64,000 bases of DNA. Origin: Pocillopora verrucosa (lineage: Eukaryota; Cnidaria; Anthozoa; Scleractinia; Pocilloporidae). Below, piece by piece: positions 11,450 through 23,227 of this stretch. The notes under the pieces are model-generated. The model was not told the DNA's origin. It was given only the letters and a program-made list of their open reading frames with translations, and did no database searches. A program made the position numbers and the translations under genes. The stretch covers positions 20,230,405 to 20,294,404 of the forward strand of contig NC_089318.1 of the NCBI RefSeq assembly GCF_036669915.1. Reading direction: 5' to 3'. Within the stretch, counting starts at the first letter, position 1, and each line of letters starts with the position of its first letter.

Positions 11450-12335
11450 TTCCGCGGAAGAGTTTCCGTCGAAGTTAGTTGCAGAACGAGATTTGTGTTT
11501 GCACTCATAGTGCCCTGGGTTCCAGGTCTCGTTCTGGCACGACATGCGTAAATTATTTTGATTAGCTTTGTTAAGCTAACGGTAAGAAAACTTAAAAAAT
11601 AAGGATGCCAACAAGATCATTACAGTAACTGTTATTTGTTATCTTATGAAACGAGACCGGTTGATTTCTCGTGTTTTTTATTTATTTATTTATTTATACT
11701 TTTAAGGATTCTGCTGCTACTCTCTGAGGCAAACGATCGCTTGCATGGCCCCCTAAAATTGCTCGATGACCAAAAAGATCCGAATATATAGGTCTCATTG
11801 AAAAGTATAGTTCTACGTCCTCGAGAGGGGTCGGGTAAGCAAACCAAAAAAAAAAACACAACGAGAAATCGAAATTATTGAGAGATACAGTCGTTAAGGA
11901 ATGTAATAATATTTCTTTCTATTATCAAAAAACTTGGATCAGCAGATATTAAATTAGTTCATCTTATCTCTGGCCTGATAAGGTCCCCGCTAACGTTTAT
12001 GAAAACGATTCCATGTTACCTTGCAACTGTTGAGTTGCAAATCACAGATGAAGTCCAAACGTGGTTAAAACGAAAAAAAAAATAAAAAAGGGCACCCGAG
12101 AGGCAGCCAGGTGTGGCACGGATGTTCTTACCGCAATTTGACGATTTTTAACCTTTGTCATGGTACAGCTCAGTACCGTGAGATCATTGCTGGTTCTATC
12201 AGAATATCAGTAGTATTCAGAATTAAAGGAAAACCTTCAGACGTAACAACAATCGCATAAACTATTACCTTTGTCAAAATGCCGTGAGGTTCTGAGAGAT
12301 CACTACTTTTCTGTCTTGTTTTGTTTTGCCGGTTT
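11450..12335 (-). pseudogene. Gene C: diverged relic of the coiled-coil lectin gene
   Basis: Read on the minus strand, an acceptor at 11576-11577 is followed by an open stretch LNKANQNNLRMSCQNETWN. This matches the LDKAIQSNLSESCQNVTWN exon of gene A, with a different continuation. Further upstream are two decayed coil-exon remnants ending in donors at 12153 (ending MTK) and 12269 (ending ILTK). No anchor exon and no fibrinogen exon were found next to them. It is more diverged from A than B is, so it represents an older duplicate. Confidence 0.5.
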
Positions 12336-12504
12336 TTTTTTAAATATAGCTTGCTACACGCTCCAGAAATATGTTCGCTCCTAGGAAGCCAAAACAAAGC
12401 ACACTTGAATGCTGGTATTTTTCCATTTTCCTTTGTACATAGCATCAATCTTTGTTTGGGACTCCTAAATCTCTGTTTTACATGATTGTTAAACAAAAAA
12501 AAAT

Positions 12505-12770
12505 TCAGGCTTGTACGGGATTTGAACCCATAACCTCTGCGATACCAATACAGTGCTCTATTAATTGAGCTAACAAGCTTGATGTCGATTCCAAATAAAC
12601 CCGTGAAGTGATGAATAAATCACTGTGTATATAGGAAAATCAAATATGTGAACTGCGGCTAAAGACGTGAATATGAGAGCGATCTTCGCAGTAATGAACA
12701 CTATTTGAGCAGTGAAATAAAGGCCTGATGAAAAAAAAATCGGGCTTGTGCGGGATTTGAACCCTAACAA
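12505..12770 (-). mobile_element. tRNA-derived SINE-like element, partial head-to-tail dimer
   Basis: On the minus strand, 12585 down to 12512 folds as a tRNA: acceptor arm GCTTGT/ACAAGC, D arm GCTC/GAGC, T arm with GGTTCAAATCC, and an anticodon loop reading GGT. The acceptor end pair and the base of the anticodon stem mismatch. A T-run follows. About 160 bp away, at 12767-12742, the 3' half of a second tRNA-like unit (GGGTTCAAATCCCGCACAAGC) is followed by a T-run and then GGCCTTTATTTCACTGCTC. The unit structure (tRNA head, body, T-run, repeated) fits a tRNA-derived SINE better than a functional tRNA-Thr. Confidence 0.6.
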
Positions 12771-13620
12771 GCCAACTGGGAGCGGGTCATTATTTTGGTT
12801 CCAAATAATGATTTATTTGAAACTACTGACCAACTATTCAACTAGACACAGCAATATGAATACAATAACTATTATCTTGCCACTTTGTGGTTTGATAATT
12901 TTTGTTATGCCGCTGATAGGAACTTTTTAGGTGCATTGAGGAGTGCTCCGAAGTCGCTGGAATATAATTTTGCAGGGTTTTTTTGCTATTAATGGAAGAA
13001 TGTAGGTAATTTCTGATTTAGCTTGTGAGACGTTCCACGGGAGAAACGCACGAAAACACAAACCTAGTTATTTTCAAATGGGCATTTTGTACAAATAAAA
13101 GAGACGACATGCAAGGATTTCGAAAGTAGAGGAGTTTCAAAATTACAAAGGTGGATCGACACTATATTCCAGTTATACAATAACACCGGGTATTCCCTAG
13201 TACAAGTTGAGGCAATTAGGTCACGTGACACATTGAGCTATATCGTGCGAACGAAACTCTTTGAAAGAATATTACTGGTGATGTTTCTCAAATTGTGTCC
13301 ACCAATTTTTACGGCTTACGCCCTGCATAATAAAAATCTGCACTTAGCATATACTTCATGAGCATCACAAAATCGGACCAAACAATTCTATGAAGCTCAA
13401 AATTCCCCGCTCCTAACGGCTTTGACTCTGGAAACGTTTTGTTTTTCGCGCTACAAAAAAACATTTTAGGGATGATAAGTACACAAACATCCATTCAAGA
13501 CAAAACATTTGCTCATTAATTTATTCTTTGACATTACTTGAGAATCATAGTCTCTCTTATGCTTTTCTTTTGATAAAAAAAAAAACTGTTCGCTCCTTTT
13601 GGAGCCAAATAGGAGCTTTC
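12771..13620. other. Downstream flank of gene A
   Basis: AT-rich DNA. From about 13,020 it is duplicated at 10690-11250. It probably holds the 3' UTR of gene A, on the minus strand. No other gene seen. Confidence 0.4.
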
Positions 13621-13624
13621 TTTG

Positions 13625-16600
13625 TTATTGAACAAAAATGTAGCCCATAGTTTTGATGTTTTTACCACCATTATCTGCTCCCCATCCGTGCATTGCCACA
13701 TTTCCACACGAGCTCCAGTGATCAGGATGTCCTCCAGTACCAAAACCGATCCTGGAATCACAGCCGTTGCAGTTATACTCTTGGTTACCAAGGATACCGA
13801 TTCGAGCCCTGGGTTGAAGGGCGCCAGAACCTCTACAAAATGTGTTAAATCCTTCCCGGTTGCAGTTTGATTGTAGTGAGGCAATTGAAGGAAGCAGCAA
13901 CTTCCATTTTTCTCTGCCCAGTGAGGTTGTACGGTATTTCCCATCAGCGATCAGAGAGAAAAGGGAGGAAGCTGGCTTGTTGATGGCGATGAAGTTGACT
14001 TTTTTGCCGATTTTCATACCGAGACAGATCCTGTTGAATTTCATTTCCCAGTATGTTGGTAACATTGTCTCATTCCCGTCAAACCCAGTCGAGCCAGCAG
14101 AAGGGTTGTATCCTAGCTTGTTGGTCCAAATTAATTTATTGTAATGAAAAGTGTCCTGGTTAATGAAACAAATCAAAACGTTTCATTTTCGTTCAACATC
14201 TTTGTACCACAATGAAATTCGAATGCATGAATAGAAACACAGTAAACACCGGGCCTTTCCCATTTCGATCCCCGTTACTACCTCCAAAATCTCGGCCCTC
14301 AACCCGAGCCTCTCTAATTCCACTTGGAGGTTGTAGTTATATGGAGTCTGCTGGACAAGATTTTGTTTAATTGAAGCATGTGATTTATGCCTTTTAAAGT
14401 ACAATTACTCCAAATTTCGTCTATATTGAACAGGAATAGAACACACGAACTCAATTGACTTAAAAATATTTTCACTTTTCTTTTTTTTTTTTTTTACAAA
14501 AATGCTAGATTTAGATTTGCAAAATTCAAATGAACACTTTTGAACAAGAATTTTTATGAACCATTTTAATAATTTAAAGAAGAGAGGAAACTACTATCTT
14601 TTTGTGAATTTTTATTAGAATCGTTTCATGTTTACCTTTGAACCATCCATTTTCATCACCAGAGTCCAACCACCACCCCCACATCCATCAAGTGCTGTCA
14701 TGTGACAGTAAACTGGAAGGATCTTTTTCCCCAGCTTCAGAGGGTAAGCCTTGTTGACATCAGATCTGAAAAGTGAGGAAAATAACAAACAACGAATATA
14801 ATCAATTCTTGAAAGAAGAGGTATATGTAAAGTATCGATTCAGAGTCTCTATAACCTGCAGCGATAGTCGAACCCAAGGCAGCTTGGGATACTATCAAAA
14901 CACATTCTCTAATTTTAATTTATTGTAAAATGCGTTCTGCTGAATGGAAAGAACTTACCCATTTGTGTTGTACAGCTCCTTACAACTTTCAGCGGCTGGG
15001 GCTTCATTTTGAAAAAGAAATCAGAGAATAAGAATTAGATTGTTCAACTTCCCTCCCATCTGACCCAAGAGAAGTTTCTTGCCAGACTACGCTTAAGAAG
15101 ACTAACGGCGAAAAACTCGTGATCCATATCGAAAGAGACTTAAGTGTGGAAGCAATGATAATACACTATCTTACTGAAAAATTAGTTTATCTCTTGAGAA
15201 AGTTTTCGTCCTCAAACTCACAATAAAACATATTTAAATGAAAAGCAAAGAAAGCAATTCAAGCATTATCATGGAGGGCACCAGTCGTTACTGATCGCCT
15301 GTGGGGGGGGGGGGGGGGACGGGGAGGAATTTGGGGGCAATCAAATTGTTTTCAAGGGGTAACGGAGGGGGGGGGGGGTCAGTTGACGCCAACAGAGTAT
15401 AAAGAGGGGATATAGAAAATTGACTGCGAACCAACTGCCATTGATGGAGGGGGGGCGGGTTGGTCATAAGAATATTACAGAGCCTTAGGAGGGCGGGGAT
15501 TGCAGTGGCCTGAGATGTAGTGGCGGGTTATTTGGTTGTGTTCATGGGCAAGACTTAACCCTCACAGTGGTGCCTCTCTCCACCCGGGATTATTAATGGG
15601 TACAGGCGAATTGTCAGGGAAGTCTGATGAAATGCGGGGGGGGTAACCTTGAGATAGACTGGTATCCCATCCAAGGGAGGGTGGTAATACTCCTAGTCGC
15701 TTCATGTTACATGAAAACCGGGATTAGCTTCACCCGGGTGGGCAAATAGGCTACAGACTTTACCTCAGGGGGATCAGGTAAATTTTATAGTGTCACAACC
15801 TTTTTTTTTTTTTGCCCTGCAGGAGATAAATACGATCAGTCCCTACTGGCTGCACATCTCGCTTGCAAAGTAAAAACATTTTTTTGAGCATCGCTGTACA
15901 TGCACACTCCTTGATATAATGATATTCCGGTTGTGAATTTCAGGAAACTTACGTGTTTCTTCGCAAGAATTGGCTGAACAGCAACATTTCAATTTGCAGT
16001 CCTCGAACGCTGAGTTCCAGGTCACATTCTGGCAAGACTCGCTTAAGTTACTTTGAATAGCTTTGTCGAGCTGAGACAAAAAATTTCATAGGATCGCTAT
16101 CATCATTATTACATTTTTTTATTCATATTAAACGTTATAACCCACTCATTAAGTTTCGCGCGACTCTATCGGTTACCTTGCGTCACGTGGTACAAAATCA
16201 CTAGAAAGTTATCACGCAATAGCCTCCATTTACGTTGCTATTTGTTTTTCGATTATTTCCGTCGAATGGAAACAAAGACAGCGGAAAAAAAGCTAGCTTG
16301 AGGCTTTTACTTTCTACCTTTATTACTATACATGGAAGGAAAACGAACTTGCTTCGTGGAGTCCAATGGTAGTGACATTAATTAAAAAGTTGATTTCAAA
16401 TGCTGCTCCGGAAAGTACAAAAGATTCAACAAAATTTTGCAGTCAATAACAGCTAAATTTTTTGGCCGTTTTACGGCTAACGATTAACCCTATGGATGCC
16501 ATATTATCGTTGGCTTGATAACGTCCCTGCTAATTTTTAACAAATAGGCTCACTGTAGTCGTACATGTGTTCGGTAATACATAACATATAATGTGAAGAT

Positions 16601-19523
16601 ATGATGAGAAAAAAGAGTGGCACACCAGGAGCATCCAAGCATGTCACTGATGATCTTACTCGATGACGATGTTTACCTTTGTCACTGTACAGTTCAGCAC
16701 CGAGACATCATCGCTGTTTCTATCTGACTTAGACTTCACCTGGTTAGCGTAGGAAGAGCGGTATCCAAATTAAAATGGGACTTCTATTAACGTTATAACT
16801 TATACATGAAGGAAAATGTGGCTTAACTTGCCAGGAGATATAAGTATCAAAGAGATCGTGAGCGCAAAATGTTGGATTAAGAGGATGCATCACAGTGATC
16901 AGACGAAAGGATTTTTAGTACATGCGCGAATTTGTGTGCGAATGAATGCAGTGGGATATGAAAGAAATAAAACTGAGAATAACTAAATGCAAAATAGAAA
17001 TTTAGAAAATGACCGATATCCAAACAGTGGAAAATCATAAATAGTAAAAACTAAAGACACATGACGAGAAAAGTAAATAGAAACGCTAGATTTTTACAAC
17101 TGCTGTAAATTTAGGATTTAGTAACAAACTTCAATAACTTAATCCGCGGGAATATTATCAAAGTACTGCAAGCAGACAAAACGGACAAAGAAAATTCTAG
17201 CTTCTCATTTGCTATGTCACAGGCACAAACATTACACAAACGTTTACCTTCGTCACACTACTTTTCAGGTCTGTTATATCTTTGCTTGTTCTGTCCAACG
17301 TAGACTTTACCTGGTTAGAGGATGAATAAGGATCTCCACGTTAAGTGATAGCAAGAATGAATTTGTCTGGTCATTACGAAGTCTTCATATATGTGTGGAC
17401 TCAATTTTACCTTGATTACGGTGCTGTTAAGCTCTGATAGATCAATTCGTGATCTATCTAACTTGGACTTCACCTCGTTAAAAGATGACTTGTAATTTTC
17501 CAGCTGTAAACAAGATAACAGAGTTCCAATAGCATGCTCTTACCCTTCGGAAATGTGTTCGTTTGTGTGGAGCTGAAACAAAGTTCACTACTTTTCAAGG
17601 GGCTAATAATCTTGCATTGATATTGTTTCACGTATGCAACAATCGAGTAAAAAATTTCACCTTTGTCACAATGTTGTGAAGTTTGGAGATATCATTGTTT
17701 GTTCTGGTCAACTTAAATTTTACCTGGTTTAAGGACGAGTTGAAATGTTCCAGCCGTAAAGATAATAAATGATTAGTTTTTCTGTTTTTTTAATACCTTG
17801 CTCCGCCAGACGGAAATATATTCACCCTTATGAAGCCAAAACAAAGATCACTTCAGTGTTGTTTTTTAGTTACCCTGTTATAAGGCACAATCTTTTTTCG
17901 TGATAGCTAAATTTTCTTTTACTTGTTTGAGACGGTAAAAAGTGATTGGTAACATTTTCATTAGGTAGTTTTTGCTTTGAAACTTTAAATGAAAAATATA
18001 CTTTGGGGCAATCATTTTCCCTTCGATCAAATGGTGCATGAAATATTAAATGTATTTGTTTTTATATGCGTATGCTAAGCAACCATGAAGAACAAAGGAA
18101 ATTTAAAGATAAATTGACAAGAATGAAACGGATGTTGCCAAAGATTTCCGTGAAACAAGATCAACATGTGTAGTGACGATGGAACAGAAGAGATTTGAAA
18201 ATAGAACTGAAGAAGTAAAATTGGCATAGAGCAGATGTTATCAAAGATTTACGTTGTGCCTTCACTTTGATCATAGCAGAGCTGAGATATTCAAGCTATC
18301 ATTGGGGATAAATGTATAAAGGGGTAAGTTTCTAGAGAAACTGTGGTGCTGCATCGGTGGGAGAGTATAACAGGTTAATTTAGCATTATCAACTGAGTTC
18401 ATAATGTAAATTGGCTACTGTAAAGAGTTTAAGAGCTGACGTTTCGAGTATTAGCCCTTCGTCAGAGCGATTAGCGAGGGGCTAATACTCGAATCTTTAG
18501 CTTTTAAAACTCTTTACGGTGGCCAATTTACGTTATCAACTCAGTTGATAATACTAAATTACCCTAACATGAGAGATATCTCGGTAAAAATGCCATCAGA
18601 AAACGTAACCGACATTCGTTACAAGATAGACACACGTTTCAAAGAAGTCGAATTCACTTCTGAGCGAAGAAAGCAGAGGCTTACAGATACAGTTACCCCT
18701 GTTATAGTGATTTTACCTCAGTGAAGTCATCATTTCTTTTATCCGATGTAGACTTCAATGTCTGATTTAAGGACAATTGGAGGTATTAATCTTGAAATTC
18801 AATAAAAATACCCAAATATCGTGTATTCACCTGAACAGTTATTGTATTTCTTGTTGCAGATAAGCACTTTGGTTAGCTAGTTTCAGGGGTGTTTCTGTTT
18901 AGGGGAGGGGGGAAAGTGTCCTGGGATGAACGTAACCTCCTCTGACTATGCCCCCTCTGTTTTTTAATTACTTCAGAATATTAGGAAGCTTTACGCCCTT
19001 ACCAAATCAGAAATGCTTGTCTCATTCTCCCCTAGGAAATCCTTCTTAGTCAGCTGATTTTTATGGTGTTGGGCCCCTGAAATAGAAATCAGTGCGTCGC
19101 AGGAGACACGGTGAAAGTAAACAAAACACGCAATCAAACAATTTAAGCTTTGTAACTGGGTCTTAAATTAAGATATAAGGAAATTTCAATAAAAAAGGAG
19201 AAAAACTTGAATAAAACCTAACCATTTTGTTCAGAGCATCCACACCTACGACCAATTTTCGCGGAAATTATCAGCAGACCCACGAAAAGGGAAACCGTCA
19301 AAATTAAACACGTGATAATGGCCAGCCACAATAGACGATAACTGGACCGTTGCTTGCTTGGTTTGATGCGTTCTAGATCTTCTTGAGAGATCCTTGGGTC
19401 ATCTTCCGTTTCGGTGTCATTCTGCTCGTCATCATTTCCCTCAACTGATTGCAGAATAATGGACTTGTCGGTAGGCACCATATCACCTTTACAGCCTAGA
19501 TTTGCTGAGGCTCCTGCCATCAT
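13625..19523 (-). CDS. Gene A: type II membrane protein with coiled coil and C-terminal fibrinogen-related lectin domain
   Basis: Spliced minus-strand gene; exons were read from GT-AG signals and phase. Exon 1 (19223-19523) has an acidic cytoplasmic N-terminus, a membrane helix at residues ~64-86 and no signal peptide, so the C-terminus should be outside. Exon 2 is 19003-19076. A likely 45-nt exon lies at 18717-18761. Coil exons are 17661-17723, 17411-17503, 17248-17310 and 16677-16739 (21 or 31 codons, all phase 0, pattern VKSxLDRTSxDIxxLxSxVTK). A Cys-rich exon is 15953-16070, a linker exon 14959-15001, and the fibrinogen-like exons are 14636-14765 (CGGGGWTLVMK) and 13625 to about 14155 (FGTGGHPD, SCGN, ending KTMGYIFVQ). 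The total is roughly 490 residues. A role as a surface carbohydrate- or microbe-binding lectin is inferred from the fold. The start is ATG-ATG at 19523; gene B's upstream ATG is ACG here. Confidence 0.7.
15300..15480 (+). repeat. Poly-G tracts in a gene A intron
   Basis: Three long G-runs (at about 15302, 15367 and 15448) lie within 180 bp. On the coding (minus) strand they are C-runs. They could form G-quadruplexes on the plus strand and are prone to length change and assembly error. Confidence 0.7.
18253..18295 (-). other. Truncated coil exon relic in gene A
   Basis: The acceptor and the first 14 codons (LEYLSSAMIKVKAQ) match the 93-nt exon of gene B at 5691-5783, but the second half is gone. 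A possible donor would give a 43-nt exon that breaks phase. It is probably skipped, or a dead exon. Confidence 0.5.
18374..18565. mobile_element. Palindromic fold-back element in gene A intron
   Basis: Long imperfect palindrome. The left arm runs from TTATCAACTGAGTTCATAAT through AGAGTTTAAGAGCTGACG to ATTAGCCCTTCGTCAGAG, and the right arm is the complement. It is orthologous to 5858-6012 in gene B, where the centre is deleted. Confidence 0.65.
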
Positions 19524-22130
19524 CCTGTGCGTTTTGGATTTCTCTCTGTGAAGTGATTTAAGAAGTGTGCATTTTTAAAGAAATCATTTGACCTATAACT
19601 CAGGTTTATTATTTAAGCGTTTAGTTCGTTTCTACACTCACTTACATCTTTGATTTTTCATTCCATTCCATTTGTTTTTAGTTGGCTTTTTTTTTCTTCT
19701 ATGTCCCTGTAATAAGACTGGGGTTTTTAATTGAAGTGATTCTAAAATAAAAACATTTGATGAAAGTAGATTGGAGAACTATTCTGAGGAAGAGGTCAGC
19801 CGGACAAATGTCTTACTATTTTTCAAAGAAGAAAGAGAAAATGTTAGGAACTAGTCAAGCGGGAAATTTGGGAAAGCACGAGTAACGCCTTACCATGCTA
19901 CACGCGAAAAAAATTCTTACAATTCTTTCAAGGGTTTCGTCAAACTAGAACCGAACAAAGTAAGAGGTCGAAGAAAAATTTCGTTTAAATATCCTTGACT
20001 CGATTTCTCGCTCTGGGTTTACAAACATATTATGACAGGTATTCTGCTAAATGTATCAAACCTGAAGTATCCTGAAGCGTTGAGCACATTAAAAATATTT
20101 AACAGTCCGGTGGCGAATGGAAGAAACCATTATTATGGACACTCGAGCGGATTTCAAAAGATGAGCTTTTGTAACTAAGGTCCTAGTAGTGCGAAGAAAT
20201 TTCGGCGCAAACTTTGCAATCATCCTGAAAGCTTAAAGGTAACCGGCTTTTATTTCTGTTGTGGCGACGTTATATCTTTTCTAGACCAAAGTGAAAAATT
20301 TTTATTTGAAACTTTGAAGATACGTACCATTTAGTGGTATAACATCATTCTTTCTGGCTTTTCTTTTGTCATCACGATTACATTGACTAGTATTTGTTTT
20401 CCAATGCACGGCAGAAATGTTTGCTTTCAGCCAAAATTAAATCCAGCTTATCAAAAATTGGTTGAATCTTTTTCCTTATAAGGTGAGTCGGTATATGAGC
20501 TGATAACTGGAGTCGAGGAAACTAGTCAGAACGCCAGAAATACAATATCCGGAGTTCAAAATTTAATTAATATATATTTGACGCAACACAGGATGTTTTT
20601 GCATAAAAATTTCGGTTTCTATCTAAGACTGTTCATGACGAGGGTAAAAACGCAATTAAATTTCGAAATATGAAATTAGCAAAGCTTTGTCAACGTTTTT
20701 CATTGAGAACTCGGTCAAAGCAGCCGTTTATATCGTAATTGTTTCAAACTTCTAATGAACACTCTCCTCTTTCTTTATTTCGCCCTCAAATCCATTATTA
20801 ATAGTCGCACACTACTATGGGTAATTGTCGAGAAGCTCCTAAAGTTAAAGTAACATCAATTTTAAACAACGCTTTCAAAGTCTTATCTGGTGTAATCATT
20901 TGGTCTGAAAAGCGACATCATTTCCTTCAAATGAGCCCTTATCACGCCAAAATGTGCTTTGGGTAATTTATATACCTAATACGACTAAGGCGTGTAACAT
21001 TTCCTTGTCATTTTTCTTACCATTAACAAACAAAAGTTTTATATCCGACTCTGGGAAGGTTGCTTGGATGGTGAGATTCCCGAATTGAAAAGCCAGTTTA
21101 CAACTTAACACAAACTGAACAATCGAGGATTTAGACATAGTTTGATGCTACTCTGGTTTGCAGATTTCATGAATGTAACCGAAGAACTTACAATTCATAG
21201 ACGCAACGTTTCGACACTCCTGTCTAGTGCCTTCATCAGGGGTGATCTAAACGCTGCAACAAGAGGTCCTTTTATATGACCACTAGCGGCCTTTTTTTTC
21301 TGACGAGGTGTAAATAGGCGTCAGGAAGCAAACCGCCATCGTCACGATTTAAAGGAGTGTGGGCGAGGAATTGTTTTTCTGTTTAATATTGCGCGTGTTA
21401 TCATCGATAGTGGACATGAGACTGAAAAGCACCCAGTTGTTTCATTTTCCTCCCCTTTATCGACCTTGAAATCTCAGATGCTCGAAGCTGTTGCCTAAAA
21501 TTCAGTAAGGCGCAGGATAGAAAAAAAAAGGTACCGAAACGCTTAAAATCCTAATAAATTGCTTCTGTAAGTCACAATTTGGAATAATAGCGTTTTTCTG
21601 CAATCCCAAACCTTAGTAACGTGTCTAAAATATGTCTCTAACGCATAAACAAGTTGAAGATTCTCCCTGCTAAATCTTAACACACCATGGGAAAATATCC
21701 GTCTGCAGATATTAGGCACTTATTCTTAGTTACAGACCCAGCCCGCGCTCCTATCTACGAATTTATAAGCAGCTGCCTTCTCCATTTTGGATGTTGTTTG
21801 CTTCATTTCTTTTTCAGTTGCTTAATATCTACACGGACAAAATTTCGGCTTTATTTTCACCACATCTCTTAGATTCAGCTGAAATGTTATTACTACGTAA
21901 CTGAACCTTTGGTCCAAATAATAACTCAATGTAACTTTCCTCGTCTAAAGAACAATGTTATGTACTCACCACGCTTTGCTATGTTCACCAGCTTCGCCAC
22001 GTACAGCGATGATCTGATTGAGAGCGATGATCATAAAACTAGGTTCGCTCATGTCACGAGACCTTATGGAAAGGAGAAGATTGGGGTCGAACAATGAGGC
22101 ATGCGTACCTTCTATAGAAATCGAATATCC
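19524..22130. repeat. Duplicated upstream region of gene A (pairs with 6993-9950)
   Basis: Colinear with the gene B upstream region. It lacks the ~800-bp stretch found at 8170-8990 and carries a 235-bp insertion at 21130-21364. A candidate minus-strand upstream exon ends at a donor at 21970. A plus-strand ORF opening MGKYPSADIRHLF (21687) is partly conserved at 9454. No recognised gene. Confidence 0.6.
21130..21364. mobile_element. 235-bp insertion flanked by a 5-bp target duplication
   Basis: Comparison with the paralogous site near 9130 shows an insertion bounded by GAGGA on both sides (21125-21129 and 21365-21369). It contains CAACGTTTCGACACTCCTG and CTTCATCAGG, phrases I associate with Penelope-like element ends. 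The family is uncertain. Confidence 0.55.
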
Positions 22131-22135
22131 TTTCT

Positions 22136-22224
22136 TTCTTTATTCTCATCACTCATCCAGTTGATATTACATTGATATTGTAAGGAGAAATTCTGTCTTG
22201 GTCACTCATGGGAGTTAAAGGGTT
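22136..22224. mobile_element. Partial MITE (right end) in array unit 2
   Basis: The right half of the inverted-repeat element seen complete at 34366-34570, ending GGGAGTTAAAGGGTT. It joins the LINE tail that follows. Confidence 0.65.
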
Positions 22225-22254
22225 GGTGATGGCAAAGAGAGTCGAAAGTAGTCC

Positions 22255-22856
22255 AGTTTACATAACAGTTTATTTACAATTCAAAGTCAAATGAAAGATG
22301 AAAAGGAAACAAAAGAGGTTATCCCTTTCAAGTTTTTCTCCTAAATAATCAAAAACGCAAACTTGCTCTTGAATAAAATTCACAATAAAATAGTTCAGAA
22401 ATTTCCTAAAACATTAGTCAAATAGCATCAGAGTCTGTTCTTGAAAATGTTCAAGCCTCCGCAACGTCTTTAGATAGATTATTCCATTCGTTGACTATAT
22501 TTACAAAGAAAGAATACTTATAACTATTTAGCTGTGCAAGCAATGGTTTAAGTTTATGGCGATGGTTAGCTATTGACGGCCGAAAATCATGTGCAAACAT
22601 AAAATACTCAAATGGATGCGGCCTGTTAAGACTGACCAGCTCAGTCTGCGATAAATGTATTTGATTTGTACTACGATAAAATTAGCCAAACAGAGCGCAC
22701 AAATCTCGCGTATATAATGTCCAATACTAAACATTTCGATCAGAGATTTCTTTGAAAGGCGGACGGCAACCGGAAAAAGAATAAAACTAATTCTGGCGCA
22801 CTTTGAAGGCATTTTAAAGAGGTCACGTTTTAGCATTTTAAACCAACGTGTCACCC
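22255..22856 (-). mobile_element. LINE 3' tail fragment behind oxidoreductase copy 2
   Basis: Minus-strand remnant of the C-terminus of a non-LTR retrotransposon protein, with the markers described at 38830-39462. It begins within a few bases of the stop of copy 2. Frames are broken. Confidence 0.6.
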
Positions 22857-23138
22857 TTAATTACGAGAACCTTCTGCAGATTTCGATAAAATCAGGTCCT
22901 TTACAATCTCGGCGTTATCAAAACAATACAATAGCTCCATAGATGCATTGATTATATATCCTGGCCGAGGTTCCTCCACTCCACTGTAATTTCTCTTGTA
23001 AATACCTCCAACATGTGGATCGTGCAACAAATCCAAGTTTCCCACTTTGAAACCGAAATCTATTGCATCTTCATCCATGAATGTTTGGATAATGCCAAGC
23101 TTTACCTTTGTCACGTTGGCTTGTTTCAATTTAGGAAT
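22857..23138 (-). pseudogene. FAD oxidoreductase copy 2: C-terminal remnant only
   Basis: About 91 codons of the C-terminus are present, from KLKQANVTKVKLGI to the stop after EGSRN, including the conserved DPHVGGIYKRNY and PRPGYIIN segments. The upstream three quarters of the gene are gone. Similarity to other copies ends at about 23138, just before a perfect palindrome, and foreign DNA fills the space to about 23880. The remnant also has MDEDA where others have MDEDT, and a shortened tail. Confidence 0.8.
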
Positions 23139-23157
23139 TGTTACTTGCTGGCTGGGA

Positions 23158-23227
23158 GGTCCGTATGGTGAAAAACTGTGACCGAGATCTTTCAAGACCA
23201 AGGTCACAGTTTTTCACCATACGGACC
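23158..23227. mobile_element. Perfect 26-bp inverted repeat with 18-base loop
   Basis: The arms at 23158-23183 and 23202-23227 are exact reverse complements (GGTCCGTATGGTGAAAAACT and on). The loop is GAGATCTTTCAAGACCAA. It sits at the breakpoint that truncates oxidoreductase copy 2. I recall similar hairpins in other coral introns, so a small palindromic mobile element is likely. Confidence 0.8.

Noticed and set aside
12512..12585. Functional tRNA-Thr gene
   Set aside because: Mismatches in the acceptor end and anticodon stem, a GGT anticodon uncommon in eukaryotes, and a nearby second tRNA fragment favour a tRNA-derived repeat.
13534..13944. 136-codon minus-strand ORF over the fibrinogen exon
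   Set aside because: It is an alternative frame of the last exon of gene A. The frame ending KTMGYIFVQ carries the fibrinogen-like motifs.
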